DNA of 64,000 bases, taken from contig NW_026251772.1 in assembly GCF_025024155.1 (NCBI RefSeq), positions 124,001-188,000 of the forward strand. Direction: 5' to 3'. Source of the stretch: Gamsiella multidivaricata. Its lineage: Eukaryota > Mortierellomycota > Mortierellomycetes > Mortierellales > Mortierellaceae. Below the pieces are notes generated by a model. The model did not search any database and had not been told where the DNA came from. It saw only the letters and a list, made by a program, of their open reading frames with translations. The position numbers and the translations under genes were made by a program. Below, one piece after another: positions 1-10,632 of the stretch. Position 1 is the first letter of the stretch, and the number at the start of each line of letters is the position of its first letter.

Positions 1-2219
1 GCATGTACGATAGCGCGATCCATTTCAGACTCGGTAGTGACACGTCTCTTTGAGTCCTGAGCCAGCAGTTCGTTTTGCGCCTCTAGTCTCGCAAGCAGCA
101 AGTCCATGTTTGAATCTGTCGTCACATTCGAGATCGTTGATGCCCTCTCAGAACCATTGCCTCTGTTGCTGGAGAAACGACGGTCCATGCCCATATTCAC
201 CGTGTTGGAGGCCCTTTGACTGATTTGACTGGGTGTCCTGGGCGTCGAAGGCACTGGAGGCACAGGTGGCTGACTCTGCGAGGAGAATCCGCGGCTGAAT
301 GCGCCAGAAATGGAGTTGGCAAGAGCACTGATGGAAGTGCTGCGGGCTCGGGTGTCGCTGGATGCGGGGAGTGTCGGTGTGGGCGTTGGAGGCGAAACTG
401 CTTGAGCAGTACCCTGAGCAGGGAGCTGCACTTGCTGTGGCTGCTGAGCAGCAGGCTGTGAACGCCCAAAGAAGCTCGAGGAGAAACCAAATGCTGAGGA
501 TGTAGAGGGCGTGAGAGGAACAACTTCGCTGGCGCGTTTGTCGTTCAAAGGCTCGTCCACGAGGTTGACATCGTTCAGCTCTGCGTCCGAAAACACGGTG
601 GCATACGAAATAGGGCGCGCCTTCTCAAGACTGGTTCCATGTTTGCTAGCAGTGTCACGCGAAATAGATGTATTGGAGAGCGATCGGTTGAAGACAGGGG
701 CAGCAGACCTAAGATGGCTCTTAATTGTGGGCGAGTGCAGGTCAATGGAAGTACCAGAGGTGTCGCTGTCCGATCCAGAGTAACGCTTCTGTCGCTGATC
801 GATAGAGGAGGCGGAGGACATTGACTTTTGAGAAATCGTATCGACTGCCAGAGGTGACTGAGGCGTGGGTGCATGTTCGTTGACTGGGTCAGGAACTGGT
901 GTCACAGGTGCCTCCACAGGCGCAGCTGCAGGCACAGGCGCAGCAACAGGCACAGGCGCAGCAACAGGCACTGCTTCTTTCGTGTCAGCGGCTTCCTCCT
1001 TGATCTTCAAGGGCTTTGACACGACAGGAACAGCAGCAGAGTGCGCGTAAACAGAAGAAGCTGGTCTGGAGAGTGAGGCGATTGAGAACGAGGAGGTCGG
1101 ACGAGACTTGGAAGGGATGGGTGGAGACGGCGACTTAGGGTGCACAAGTTGCTCTTCAGACTCGGACTCTGAGGGCTGATCGTACTTCAGTGGCCGATCA
1201 TCGTATCCGAAAGAGTGATGCTTGCTGTGGCTCGAGACTGACTTTTCAGAGGCGACAGAAGCGCGACGATCTACAGCACCGTGGAGTATGGCGGGGTTGG
1301 GTTCAGGCTCACTCATCTCATCGTAGAACGAGGTGGGACCCTCCACGTTGAGCTTGTCGCCGTGGTGGCGCTGGCTGTGCTCATGGTCATCGAAGGACGA
1401 TCGACTGTCAAAGCTGTCCGTAGAAGTTCGCTCAGGCCGATTACTGGGGTGCACATGGCTTGAATGGGCGTCGTGGCTCTGGCTCTGAGCTCGAGGGTTA
1501 CCCTGGTCGTGATCATCCTCATCATAGCTGTAGTCATAAGAGCCCTTGTCATCGTCTTCCTCCTGCTGCTGCTTCTGCTGCTCCTGCTTTGGGGGGTGAG
1601 GATGGCTGTCACTCCCGGTGCTGTATCGATGTGGCTGTTGCTGCTGTTGCTGCTGTTGCTGCTGTTGCTGCTGTTGGTGGTGACTTCGAGGACGTTCCTC
1701 AAAGTCATCCTCGGACTCATCATCGTCATCCTGGCCATAGTCATATGCCTGGTATGGCTCCTCGTCGCTGTCGTTCTCCTCCCATGAGTTTATAGAGTGG
1801 CGATCAGAATCGTCCTTGTAGTTATTTTGTTCTGCCGTTGTCGCTACCGCTGCTATTGCTGCTATTGTTGTCGACGCTGTTGTCTCGTGGCCGCTGTTGA
1901 GCGAATGTCGACTCTCGGAGCTGTATCCTGCGGGGCTCCTAGAGGAGACGGGCGAGGCAGGCTGCTGGCCATATGAGTCGCGCCTTCTGGTCGATATGGG
2001 ACTTTCGGGCAAAGCAACAGACGAGGGGGACACGCCCTGTTTCAGCTGGCTATGTCTATGCCTGTCGCCCTGGTAGTGGTCCGCTGCCTCTGCGCCAGCC
2101 CTGGAATAGTAGCCCGCACCATGGTCATCGTCGTCGGATGTGGCATCGTAGTTGTCGATGGGATCGTAGCCCTTGCCACCGTCATCCGATGTGAGGGAGG
2201 CTCGCTTGTTCGCCATCAT
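1..2219 (-). CDS. Probable EVI5/GYP5-type Rab-GAP (TBC protein), N-terminal part only; 3' end beyond window
   Basis: One frame stays open from the ATG at 2217-2219 to the left edge, giving about 739 residues and no stop, so the gene is partial. The visible part is low-complexity: acidic runs of Asp/Glu, a polyglutamine tract of about a dozen residues (coded by 1632-1677), Ala-Pro-Val repeats (coded by about 890-975) and many Ser/Pro/Thr blocks. Just before the edge comes a conserved-looking helix, MDLLLARLEAQNELLAQDSK. It resembles the segment ahead of the TBC domain in EVI5-like Rab GTPase-activating proteins. Such proteins stimulate GTP hydrolysis on Rabs in membrane traffic. The TBC domain itself would lie outside the window, so the family call is inference from one short motif. 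No intron is needed in the visible part. Confidence 0.55.
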   Translation of the reverse strand, partial: MMANKRASLTSDDGGKGYDPIDNYDATSDDDDHGAGYYSRAGAEAADHYQGDRHRHSQLKQGVSPSSVALPESPISTRRRDSYGQQPASPVSSRSPAGYSSESRHSLNSGHETTASTTIAAIAAVATTAEQNNYKDDSDRHSINSWEENDSDEEPYQAYDYGQDDDDESEDDFEERPRSHHQQQQQQQQQQQQQQPHRYSTGSDSHPHPPKQEQQKQQQEEDDDKGSYDYSYDEDDHDQGNPRAQSQSHDAHSSHVHPSNRPERTSTDSFDSRSSFDDHEHSQRHHGDKLNVEGPTSFYDEMSEPEPNPAILHGAVDRRASVASEKSVSSHSKHHSFGYDDRPLKYDQPSESESEEQLVHPKSPSPPIPSKSRPTSSFSIASLSRPASSVYAHSAAVPVVSKPLKIKEEAADTKEAVPVAAPVPVAAPVPAAAPVEAPVTPVPDPVNEHAPTPQSPLAVDTISQKSMSSASSIDQRQKRYSGSDSDTSGTSIDLHSPTIKSHLRSAAPVFNRSLSNTSISRDTASKHGTSLEKARPISYATVFSDAELNDVNLVDEPLNDKRASEVVPLTPSTSSAFGFSSSFFGRSQPAAQQPQQVQLPAQGTAQAVSPPTPTPTLPASSDTRARSTSISALANSISGAFSRGFSSQSQPPVPPVPSTPRTPSQISQRASNTVNMGMDRRFSSNRGNGSERASTISNVTTDSNMDLLLARLEAQNELLAQDSKRRVTTESEMDRAIVH

Positions 2220-2588
2220 CAACTTTTTTGTTTAGGTGATGGTGCCGCGCGGATCTCTTGGAAGGAGGAAGGAGGAAGGGAGAGGGAGAGGGAAAGGGAA
2301 AGAGAAAGAGAAGGGGAAGGTTGCGGGGAAAGACCAAAGACGATCGAATGAAGATAAGAATGAGGATTGTGGAGAAGGGACAAGAGAAAAGAGACGAACA
2401 CAAAGGGAGAGGGAAAAAAGTGGATGAGATGGATGAAGTGGATGGCTGCCTTGTCTTTTGCTTTACCTGGGCTCCTTCTCACACCATCCCACCGTTGGTT
2501 GGTATTCCCTCAAACAAGCTCTCATGTTCTGCCTAAATTAGTTTGTTTTTTTAATCTTACAAGTGTATTTATTTAGGAGAGGACGCTT
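2220..2588. promoter_or_regulatory. Spacer: upstream region of the Rab-GAP-like gene and 3' side of the ankyrin gene
   Basis: The + strand here is strongly purine-rich (GAGA-type runs at about 2260-2430), so the transcribed strand of the left gene has a long pyrimidine-rich leader just upstream of its ATG. This is typical of promoter/5' UTR sequence in this window. The short reading frames here follow from the purine bias. No gene was seen. Confidence 0.4.
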
Positions 2589-4599
2589 CTAGTGTAGCTG
2601 CTGCTTCACTACTACCCGCTTGAATTCGGACCACGCATTGGAGGGAACAAGGCGGGGCGAGGTAGCTCCTGAGATGGTTGCCAGGATCGGCGACAATGGT
2701 CCGTTGCTCAAACTTGCCCAGGACTCCTTCCGGCTCGCACTTGTCAAGGGTGGATGTGAGCTGATTTGGCTATCAGGCGAGGATGAGAGTGTGTCCTGTC
2801 CACTTGCAGAGTACAGGGACGAGAATGAGGAAGGAGACGATCTTCCTAAAGATCGCCAGCAATCTACAGCAAAGAGTGCATAATGGGTAGTCAAACGTCA
2901 GCTCTTTCTTTCTCTTTTTTTTTTAACACAAGAGAGAGGTATATAGCAAGAGGCATAGAAAACGGTACCTTCCATGTGGGCAGAGACTTTATCTGAGTAA
3001 GCAAAGTCCAATGCAGTCCAGCCGCCATTGTTCTTGATCGTGGCACTGCTTCCCTTCTCAATCAGTAAAGCAATTGTCTACCATAGGAGAATGGCCAAGA
3101 CAGACACAGGGAATATTAGAGCTGCAAATACTTCATATGCTTCCTCCTAAAATAGGGATCATGATTCCCTTCACGCTACACCACGTTACCTGTAAATGAC
3201 CATAGGCAGCGGCACTAATATGAATAAAGTATCCGCGTGGAGTACATTTGTGGATTAGCAATGCTTCTCCGGTGTCACGCAAAATAAGAAGAGTACTGTC
3301 GATGGTCATGATCACTTACTGGTGAAGCGCTGTGCTTCCTTCATCATCGCGGTGGTTCAGGTCGGCTCCGAGATGCAGGAGAATCTATTTTTGTCAACCA
3401 AAAACATGAACCATATTAGTGAATAATGTTCCTGGTACCTGAAAAAAAATAAAAAATAAAAAAAGAGCGGAAAAGTACATCACCTCGACCATGCTGACAG
3501 CGCCGTATCGGGCAGCGGCAATGAGAGGACTCCATTCCTGCTTGTTGCACATATCCACAGACCGAGGGAACTTTGTCACGTAGGCTTCAAAGATAGCCTG
3601 ATGGCCATGCTCAGCAGCAACCATGAGGATGTTGTTGTTATTGCGGTCCTATTTACAGAGAAGAATATGGACAGATCTGTTAATAAGGTGCAAAAAGGTG
3701 GAGTTGAAGATGGCGATCAGGCGTCGTGATGTGTAAAAATAAAAGAAGAGAGCCGTTGACTTGGCCGAAACCCTTCTCGCGAACATAAAGACGAGCACAA
3801 GGAACCACCTATTCTTGTCTCTGATGGCTCTCTTCTTCAGGAACCCATAAACCAAAAGAAGACAGAAAGACAAATAGAGCCCTCCACGGTGTTCCTGCAT
3901 CCGGTTCCTGTATATATGCAAGGTTGCTTCTATAGCCTTCGTCACTCGCACTACCATGTGTCTTTCATTTACAAGCAGGTCATGCGACATACATGTAAGT
4001 CCGTTAACATATGTAAACAACATCAGAAAGGCTGTCTTGTCATTAAAGTGCTCACTCTCGTAGTGCTTATATCCAATTTCCCCAACAATGGCTACGGCCA
4101 TGTCTTCCTCTCTCATTTCAATCAACTCAAACCGGGAGAGGTGCAACAGTGCGCACATGCCATCGGCATGGTGATGATAACCATGGTTGCACGAATTTAT
4201 CTTATCCCCCCTCGCTAGACCACATCTTTGCATCTGCGTCTACAAATGCATTTCACAACTCAGGTTGCACGCCTTCTTGGCCACCAACGTGGCACTACCA
4301 AGCACACTTTAGCAATTGCGTAAAAGTACAGACCATGACAGCAACACAGCAAAGAAAACACGCTAGGGATCATAATTTACCCTAGAAATCTCATCGCGGT
4401 CATGCCCCAGTCGAATTAGCGCCTCAACTACCTCGAGATGGCCATGTCGGGTGGCCATCATTAAAGGTGTGTATCCGGACGAGGGCTCGGCCTCGCACAG
4501 CTCCTCAGTGCTTTCGAATTTAGATGCGATCCTGCTGACCAGCTCGACATTGCCTTCAGCGCATGCGGACATCAGACGTTGGGATTTTTGCTCAATCAT
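2589..4599 (-). CDS. Ankyrin-repeat protein, AVO2-like (TORC2 subunit candidate)
   Basis: Six exons: 4381-4599, 3484-3648, 3320-3384, 3190-3214, 2969-3077 and 2589-2863, all with GT-AG introns and matching phase, giving 285 aa. Ankyrin repeats fill roughly residues 8-190 (motifs such as GYTPLMMATRHGHLEVVEAL, EWSPLIAAARYGA and HHAAAYGHLQ). A Ser/Pro-rich tail follows. The order of motifs (RLGHDRDE after repeat 1, KFPRSVD after repeat 2, GADLN, then a Trp-containing last repeat) resembles yeast Avo2, a non-essential subunit of TOR complex 2 at the plasma membrane. Exon 4 is only 25 nt. The first intron is long (732 nt) and carries an open frame reported separately. Family-level recognition of ankyrin repeats is sure; the AVO2 assignment is moderate. 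Confidence 0.75.
3649..4233 (-). other. 194-codon open reading frame inside the first intron of the ankyrin gene
   Basis: The first intron of the ankyrin gene (3649-4380) contains a same-strand frame of 194 codons that ends at the intron's acceptor TAG. The translation contains a hydrophobic stretch and many Arg/His, and I recognise no domain. Intron splicing keeps the host frame exactly in phase, so the frame is not part of the host protein. It could be chance or an alternative product. Confidence 0.2.
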
Positions 4600-5548
4600 G
4601 ATGCTTGTTTCAGTTTTTTGTAGTGTTCGGTGCTGGATGCTGTATGCTGGATGCTGTGTGAGCAGGAAAGGGCGGATGAAAGGTGAAGTAATTGAGAATT
4701 AGGCGACAAAGAAGAGTTGTGTGCAAGGATGAAACTGGTGCTAATAAAAGGGGACGTGAAAGGAAAGGCAATGCTTTGAAGATGGAGTGCCAATGATACT
4801 GATAGGGGGTATATTGGTAGAATTCAGGCACAAGCGAAATTAGAGTAACGTGTGATATAAGAGATGTAGTCGTATTGAAACAGATTCTTTGCAGGTGTGA
4901 GGTCGTAAGAAAGATATTAGGCGTGAGAATGCAGTACAGAGATGTGTAGAGAAATACAGAATGGACAAAACGGAAGTGAAAAAGCAATGAAGAGTAAAAG
5001 GAATGAAGGAATGAAGGAATGAAGGAATGAAGGAATGAAGGAATGAAGGAATGAGGGGATGAATGAAGAAATGAATGAACTCGAAAAAACCGAGCAGTCG
5101 GCATGGTTTTAAGCGAATGTTTTTTTTGGCGGGAGAGACGGAAACTGCAAGGGCTCTGAAGGTGTTATAAAAAAAAAACCTCTTTTTTTTTTGGCTTTAA
5201 TATAACTTTGAGCATCGCATCACATCACACGAAACAAATACTCTAATATTATTTTCAGATGAGGCACCATCCTCCACAACGAATACCACCATTTGCCGCA
5301 AGTATCTCAATTGGGGAATTAAAGTAAAAGAACAAAGCCCAAGTTAACAATGAGCAAAGTTGCTCCTTCCAAATTCAGGTCGTACTCATCGTAGCCAGTC
5401 AACCCTGCTCTGCCTTTGCTGATTATTATGATTTGTTTTATTCTCTCATTTGTTTTGTGTTGTTGTCAATCTCACTCCAAAACCGCGCGACAACCAATGA
5501 AAGATATATTGCGTTGTGTCGTCTTGTGCTGTCCTGTGGCAACGCTCC
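4600..5548. promoter_or_regulatory. Spacer upstream of the ankyrin gene with a tandem repeat; 3' flank of SMN
   Basis: The part nearest 4600 is the expected promoter/5' UTR of the ankyrin gene. It is purine-rich on the + strand and includes the 8-bp tandem repeat annotated separately. A-tract and T-tract runs lie at about 5170-5195. No coding region was recognised; the long frame on the - strand at 4610-5104 is repeat-driven. Confidence 0.4.
4998..5056. repeat. 8-bp tandem repeat (GAATGAAG)n
   Basis: About seven near-perfect copies of GAATGAAG run head to tail, then decay into GAGGGGAT and GAATGAA variants. The repeat lies about 400 bp upstream of the ankyrin gene start. Confidence 0.85.
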
Positions 5549-7112
5549 CTACCGCCGCTGTGCCTGGTAGAGTCCAGTGTAGTATCCTGAAAAGTACCAT
5601 GCCATGATCAAATTACTCAGCGAATCATCGTCCATTCCTGAGACCGATAACTGTCCTGGCAACGGGGGTAGAGGAAACGGCATCGTCGGTGGTGGCGGAT
5701 AATGTCGTCCAGCTGGGACGGGTCCTGATCCTGGTCCGAAAGGCATCGGTGCAACACCAACTCCCCATGGTGAGGTTGCACCTGATGGACCTGGTATTGC
5801 GAAACCTCCATGTGCTGCTGCTCCAAAGGGTATATGGGGTGGATACCCTGCGTAGTATCCATGTTGAGATGCATGGTGGGGAAACATCGGCATAGCGCTA
5901 GATCCGAAGGGTGCAGATTGTGGAGCAGGTCCTGAACTAGATCCAGCAGGCGGTCTATTTTTGGCATGAGCACTAGATTTGGATGTTGTCGCGTTTGGCG
6001 TGGATGACTGTGCTCTACTGCTCCTAGGGGCTCCATACTCCAGTCCCTGCTGCTCTTGTTTTCCATCTCCTGTTTTGGCTGCCTGTGTCGCTTCGTATGA
6101 AGGGTCATAGTAGTAGCCCAGTTGTTGATAGTATGCTATCGTCGCGGCATCAACAGGGAGATAAGCAGAAAGTGTGGCCGCTTCGGCTGTAGGGGTCTCA
6201 GCTTTGGCTTTGGTCCGTTGGGTGCTGTTAGATGCGCTAGTACTGGTGCTGATATTGCTTCTCTTAGCGCCCTCTACCTGGCGACTTTTGTGATGATTGA
6301 AGTTGGGTTTGTCCGCCTTTCTAAAGCTCGGTTTCCGCTCTGTAACAGCGTCTCGTGTGGACGTCCCATTCGACTGTGTCTGGCCGTTTGATGACTCCTG
6401 TTCCGATTTGGTCTCTGCAGAATCTTCCTGTAGCATGTCCTTCTCTGCTGTTACTGGGATGCCGTTGCGGGCATTAGTTGGGCCACCGTTACCGAGCTTC
6501 ATGCGTTTAAACGGCGACACAGATGGTGTTTCTAACTGCTCTGCCTTGTTCTTGCTCTTTGCCTGAGTTGATGATCTATTAGTGTAGATGTATAATATTA
6601 GAATAGATCAAGTACCAGGTTCTTTAAATATACAACAGTAAGGCAAATTACTTACGATTCTATCTTCTCTCTTGCGCCGGTCTTGCTATGATATTGCTAG
6701 AAACGGTACCAAGCCGTGTGTTAGTGCGTGGTGTTCATCCTCACTCACGATATTTAGAACAATGGACAGAGCGTTTTACCTCGTACTGCCTTACAGCCGC
6801 ATCCCATGCTTCGATCAGCGCACTGTCGTCCCAAACTTCTGTGTGCGACTATTCACAGTTGTTTACGTGGAAGATGGATCAAATTAATATCGAGAGTTCC
6901 TAACGCTGCAGAGTACCCTTCAACATGCGCTTTGAGAAAGAAAGACGTACCAGTTCAACTTCCTCTCCTATTTGAACGTCGTTGCCATCCTCGTCTTCAG
7001 TCTCGTTTTCATTGTCCTGTTCCTCATACTCCTCACCTTCACCGTCTTCATTGTAGTATTCTCCTCCCCCGTTCGCATCCCACTCGAGTTGATTCTGGTC
7101 TTCCTCTGCCAT
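5549..7112 (-). CDS. SMN1: Survival motor neuron (SMN) protein homologue
   Basis: Four exons (6951-7112, 6780-6848, 6656-6696, 5549-6575) give 432 aa. Exon 1 codes an acidic N-terminus. Exon 2 codes the Gemin2-binding helix (WDDSALIEAWDAAVRQYE). Exon 4 ends in a clear YG box (MAWYFSGYYTGLYQ) three residues from the stop; in the SMN family this helix drives self-oligomerisation. A proline-rich segment lies just before it. No Tudor domain is visible between the two ends, where the protein is Ser/Gly/Pro-rich. SMN with Gemin2 loads Sm rings on spliceosomal snRNAs, which suits this intron-dense genome. It is divergent from TRM7, with 218 bp between the start codons. Confidence 0.9.
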
Positions 7113-7330
7113 TATGAATGTCTCTCGCGTCGCTGTCGATTCGGTCTGTTGTGTAAATTAGTTTCTTGAGACTACTGAAAGAAACGTTAGCATTGGCTCT
7201 GTGCAACCAAATGGGCACAGCAGGTAAGCCACTGCTGCATTGAAAAATAACAACATGGCAAGGCCAACACGCACCTCGAGCGAACAAGACATCGTTCCCA
7301 GAGTCCCTTGCTTCATCACATAAAGTCATC
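7113..7330. promoter_or_regulatory. Bidirectional promoter between SMN and TRM7
   Basis: Only 218 bp separate the two divergent start codons, so both 5' UTRs and core promoters must share this interval. No TATA box stands out. Confidence 0.55.
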
Positions 7331-8996
7331 ATGGTATGCTAGCATGCCTCAAGTCTACTTTATTGCTGACTGGTTCTATATGTCATTGATAATTCTTCAG
7401 GACCTTATTTAACGGCCGTTATATCTCTCGGAATACCTCTCCCCGACAGGGAAAGTCAAGTAAAGACAAGCGCGATGTGTATTATCGTCTGGCCAAAGAG
7501 CAGGGCTGGAGAGCTCGTAGTGCTTTCAAATTGATGCAAATCGATGAGGAATTCAACCTTCTGGAAGGTAATGCAGCGCCGTGTCGACAAAAACTTCGTA
7601 GAGGTCTGGATATTTGAAAATGGATACTGAATTTGGTTACTGTTTCTTTCATATCTCTCACAGGCGTAACCAAAGCAGTAGATCTCTGTGCTGCCCCTGG
7701 AAGTTGGTCTCAAGTTCTCAGCAAGAAACTTGTGTATGTGGACGCTTTTTGATATTGTTAGGATATTGCAACGGGCCCGGATTATTGTACAACAGTTGAC
7801 GATAATAGCTGTATCCATTGCCACATATGATAGGGAGAATCAAAAAGAGGGAGATGAAGCAAAAATCGTGGCTGTGGATCTGCAGGCAATGGTGGGTTTC
7901 TAAGAGTGCTTCTCATTGGATCCGGCGGATGTCAAGTGGGTCACGATTTGTCGCATGCTGACTTCACATCGTATTCTCTCTTCGTCAAACCCGCTAGGCG
8001 CCTTTGCCAGGAGTGATTCAGTTGCAGGGCGATATCACAAAGCAATCGACTGCGGATCAAATTGTTTCATTCTTCGACGGCGAGAAGGCCGATATTGTCA
8101 TTTGCGATGGTGCACCAGATGGTAAGACGATATGGGATATAGGTGTAGCAGTCTCTAACTTTCTTTCAGCATAAATTGAGCGACATCTGACTTGGATTCT
8201 CTCTTTCTGCGTAGTGACCGGACTTCACGACATGGATGAATACATTCAAGCGCAACTGTTGTTGGCAGCACTCAATATCACAACGCACGTTCTTCGACCT
8301 GGTGGATCCTTTGTGGCTAAGATCTTCAGAGGCAAGGACATCACATTGCTGTACACGCAACTCAAGGTCTTTTTCCCAAAGGTCACCTGCAGTAAACCTC
8401 GCAGCTCAAGGAACTCCAGTATCGGTAAGAGATCGGCCCTTTTAATTTTTGTTGCGGAAACAGGGATTTATGAGTGCATATTAAATCCGTGTTAACGTCT
8501 TTCTGCGCCGGTATTCTTTTAGAGGCGTTCATCGTATGTCAGGACTATACCCCACCAAAAGATTATGTGCCGAACATGGGCGACCCTTTACTGGATCTTG
8601 GTAAGTACTTATGCGAATTGCTATCACATATTATCGAGCGGAAGCAAGATTTAGGAGCTGACATTGCCACTCCCTTTTACTCCATAGCCCCAACTGATGC
8701 CCAGGGCCGCTCCAATAGGACAATTGTGCCCTTCATTGCCTGCGGGGACCTCAGGTAAGCGGAGCTGATGTCAATATGGCTGTATTTAACCTTTTCACAT
8801 TCATATTTAACATCTTCTGGTGCTTTTGCATTTTTTTAGTGGTTTCGACTCGGATATGACTTATGCACTGCCCGACACAGGAAGTGAGGACTATAAAGTG
8901 CTGGCACCGGTGCAGATGCCCATCACAGCTCCTTATCTTAGTGCTATGGAGAAGAAGCGCAAAGGATTCTTCAACGAACAAATGTCAAAAAAGTAA
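7331..8996 (+). CDS. TRM7: tRNA (Nm32/Nm34) 2'-O-methyltransferase, TRM7/FTSJ1 type
   Basis: Nine exons: 7331-7333, 7450-7567, 7664-7733, 7834-7891, 7998-8121, 8215-8424, 8523-8600, 8688-8754 and 8840-8996, giving 294 aa. The first exon is the ATG alone. Exon 2 starts [20 protein letters not shown], the conserved beginning of this family, and has an in-frame stop and no ATG upstream. The SAM-binding motif ([11 protein letters not shown]), DGAPD and the K-D-K-E catalytic tetrad (Lys in RSAFKL, Asp in DGAPD, Lys in FVAKIFRG, Glu in NSSIEAF) are all present. The enzyme 2'-O-methylates positions 32 and 34 of the tRNA anticodon loop with partner proteins TRM732/TRM734. It is convergent with the tetraspanin gene. 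Confidence 0.93.
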
Positions 8997-9150
8997 AATA
9001 GGCACATCAATGTCAACTTCTGATCATTCACATGCAGACACTGAAATAATACATTGTCCATTCACGGGTTTCAGATAGAAGGAAGATAATGTGTGGGCGA
9101 ACGAGAATTCTGTTTATATTATGAGAGTCGTGTGGTATATGTACAGTTAC

Positions 9151-9156
9151 AATAAA
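9151..9156 (+). terminator. Poly(A) signal AATAAA of TRM7
   Basis: An AATAAA hexamer 155 bp after the TRM7 stop codon, ahead of a run of A residues at 9180-9196. Confidence 0.45.
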
Positions 9157-9263
9157 AGAAACGGAGCTATGCTGTAGTTAAAAAAAAAAAAAAAAAGACG
9201 AATGCTTGGGAGCTGTGTATATGGATGTGTACGAGTACGGCGTGTGCAGATAAGTTATGGATT

Positions 9264-10632
9264 TTAAATAGCGTTGGAGTAGGTCCTGCCCTCCTTCTTT
9301 CCGATCCGGATATATCGCTCTTCGTCGTTCCTGGTCTGGATGAGGATCACGGCGCTGACAAAGACAAAGACGTTCACGATGGTGAAGCCAAAGAGCGAGG
9401 TGAACAACTTCCTGAGGTACAAGTCTGCAAAAGTCGACACCTTTTCTTGGCATCCGTCGAACCCCGATGGCACGGTCGCACATTGACCCGAAAGAACCAC
9501 GTTTTGGTTATCGAGATAGCCACAGCATTGACCATAGCCCGTCAAAGTTGACTATTTGATTAAAAAAGCATAGCAAGAGATTGTTGTTTAGATTGCAAGT
9601 TTGTGTAATATATATGTTGCCGAGTAAGAGCGGATATATTTCCTTACCATGTCCTGGAAAGCAATCTTGAGCGAGTCGGACCAGGTCAACCATTGAGTCT
9701 GGAACAGACTACGCATGCGCAGGGTCTTGAACCAGATGACGCCTCCCAATCCTAGTTCTACAAAAATGACCGTGATCAGGAGCACGACATATGCAATCAG
9801 GAAGTCCTTGCGCTTGATGGGAGCGATACCGCCGACATAGCCGATCAGAGCCGTGCCAGCGACGATACCACCGATGACTGCACCAGCTATTTTTAACAAA
9901 CAAACATGCAGGGAGATGCGAATACAAGATGCGATCAGTATGGAGTACAGTAGACCAATTGCCAGCTGGGGGAAGTATCTATCTGCAGTGTGTTCCTGCA
10001 GTGTGTGCAGGATGGGTTGAAGACCGATAGTGAGAGTGTAGACTAGACTATCTGTGCTGTGGAACAGATGGATGGATGATTGAGAGCCATAGTGCTCTCC
10101 GATGAAGGAATATAGGTGGGCACGGAATATCTGTCCCACCCGGTAGAAAGTAAATAAATATGCTCTCTGTCAGACGGAAGACTGCATGGTGCGACCGCCA
10201 GACAATTAAAACCGCGTGTGAGGGAGGAGGATAGGAAGATAGATAGCATAGGTACAGATGAATCGGTCAATATGAAAAAGGGATAGGGTAGTGGGATGGA
10301 TAAAAATGGACCAATCGGCCCTTGATTTGGTGTTTCAGACAAATTAAATGGTGTTCAGACACTGAAAGATGACTGGACAGACCACTCAGGAACCATCAGC
10401 AGTGAAAAAGAGTGAAAAGTGAAAAGGAGTGAAAAGTGAAAAAGGGTGAGTGAAATGTGGAGAATGAAAGCGTACCTTCTTCGATGCTTCGCGAGATCAC
10501 TGCTTCTCTAGGTGCACCAACACTAGATTGTGAAAGCCAGACCTTGGCCAAGACCAGTGCCCCAACGCCCGTTAGCATGTAGATGGTGACGAAGAAGAGG
10601 AAGTAGTATTGTTGTTTTCTAAGATTGGCCAT
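9264..10632 (-). CDS. Tetraspanin family membrane protein
   Basis: Three exons (10476-10632, 9648-9886, 9264-9551) give 227 aa. Four hydrophobic segments lie at about residues 7-30, 54-76, 86-110 and 178-203. The large loop between segments 3 and 4 carries the diagnostic Cys-Cys-Gly (residues 141-143) plus further cysteines that could form disulfides. That layout defines tetraspanins, which organise other proteins in plasma-membrane domains; fungal members include Pls1. The cytosolic tail is short and basic/acidic. Intron 1 is long (589 nt) and holds a GTGAAAA-type degenerate repeat. The start ATG follows a leader with no competing in-frame start. The subfamily cannot be set from sequence alone. 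Confidence 0.85.
10400..10456. repeat. Degenerate GTGAAAA tandem repeat in the tetraspanin intron
   Basis: Successive GTGAAAA/GAGTGAAAA units, six or more imperfect copies, lie within the first intron of the tetraspanin gene near its donor site. Confidence 0.7.

Noticed and set aside
1464..1787. Leu-rich apparent membrane protein on the + strand
   Set aside because: Antisense reading of the polyglutamine CAA/CAG tract in the left-edge gene.
4610..5104. 164-codon frame on the - strand upstream of the ankyrin gene
   Set aside because: Its N-terminal part is the translated 8-bp repeat (FIPSFLHS units); the rest has no motif and sits in a promoter region.
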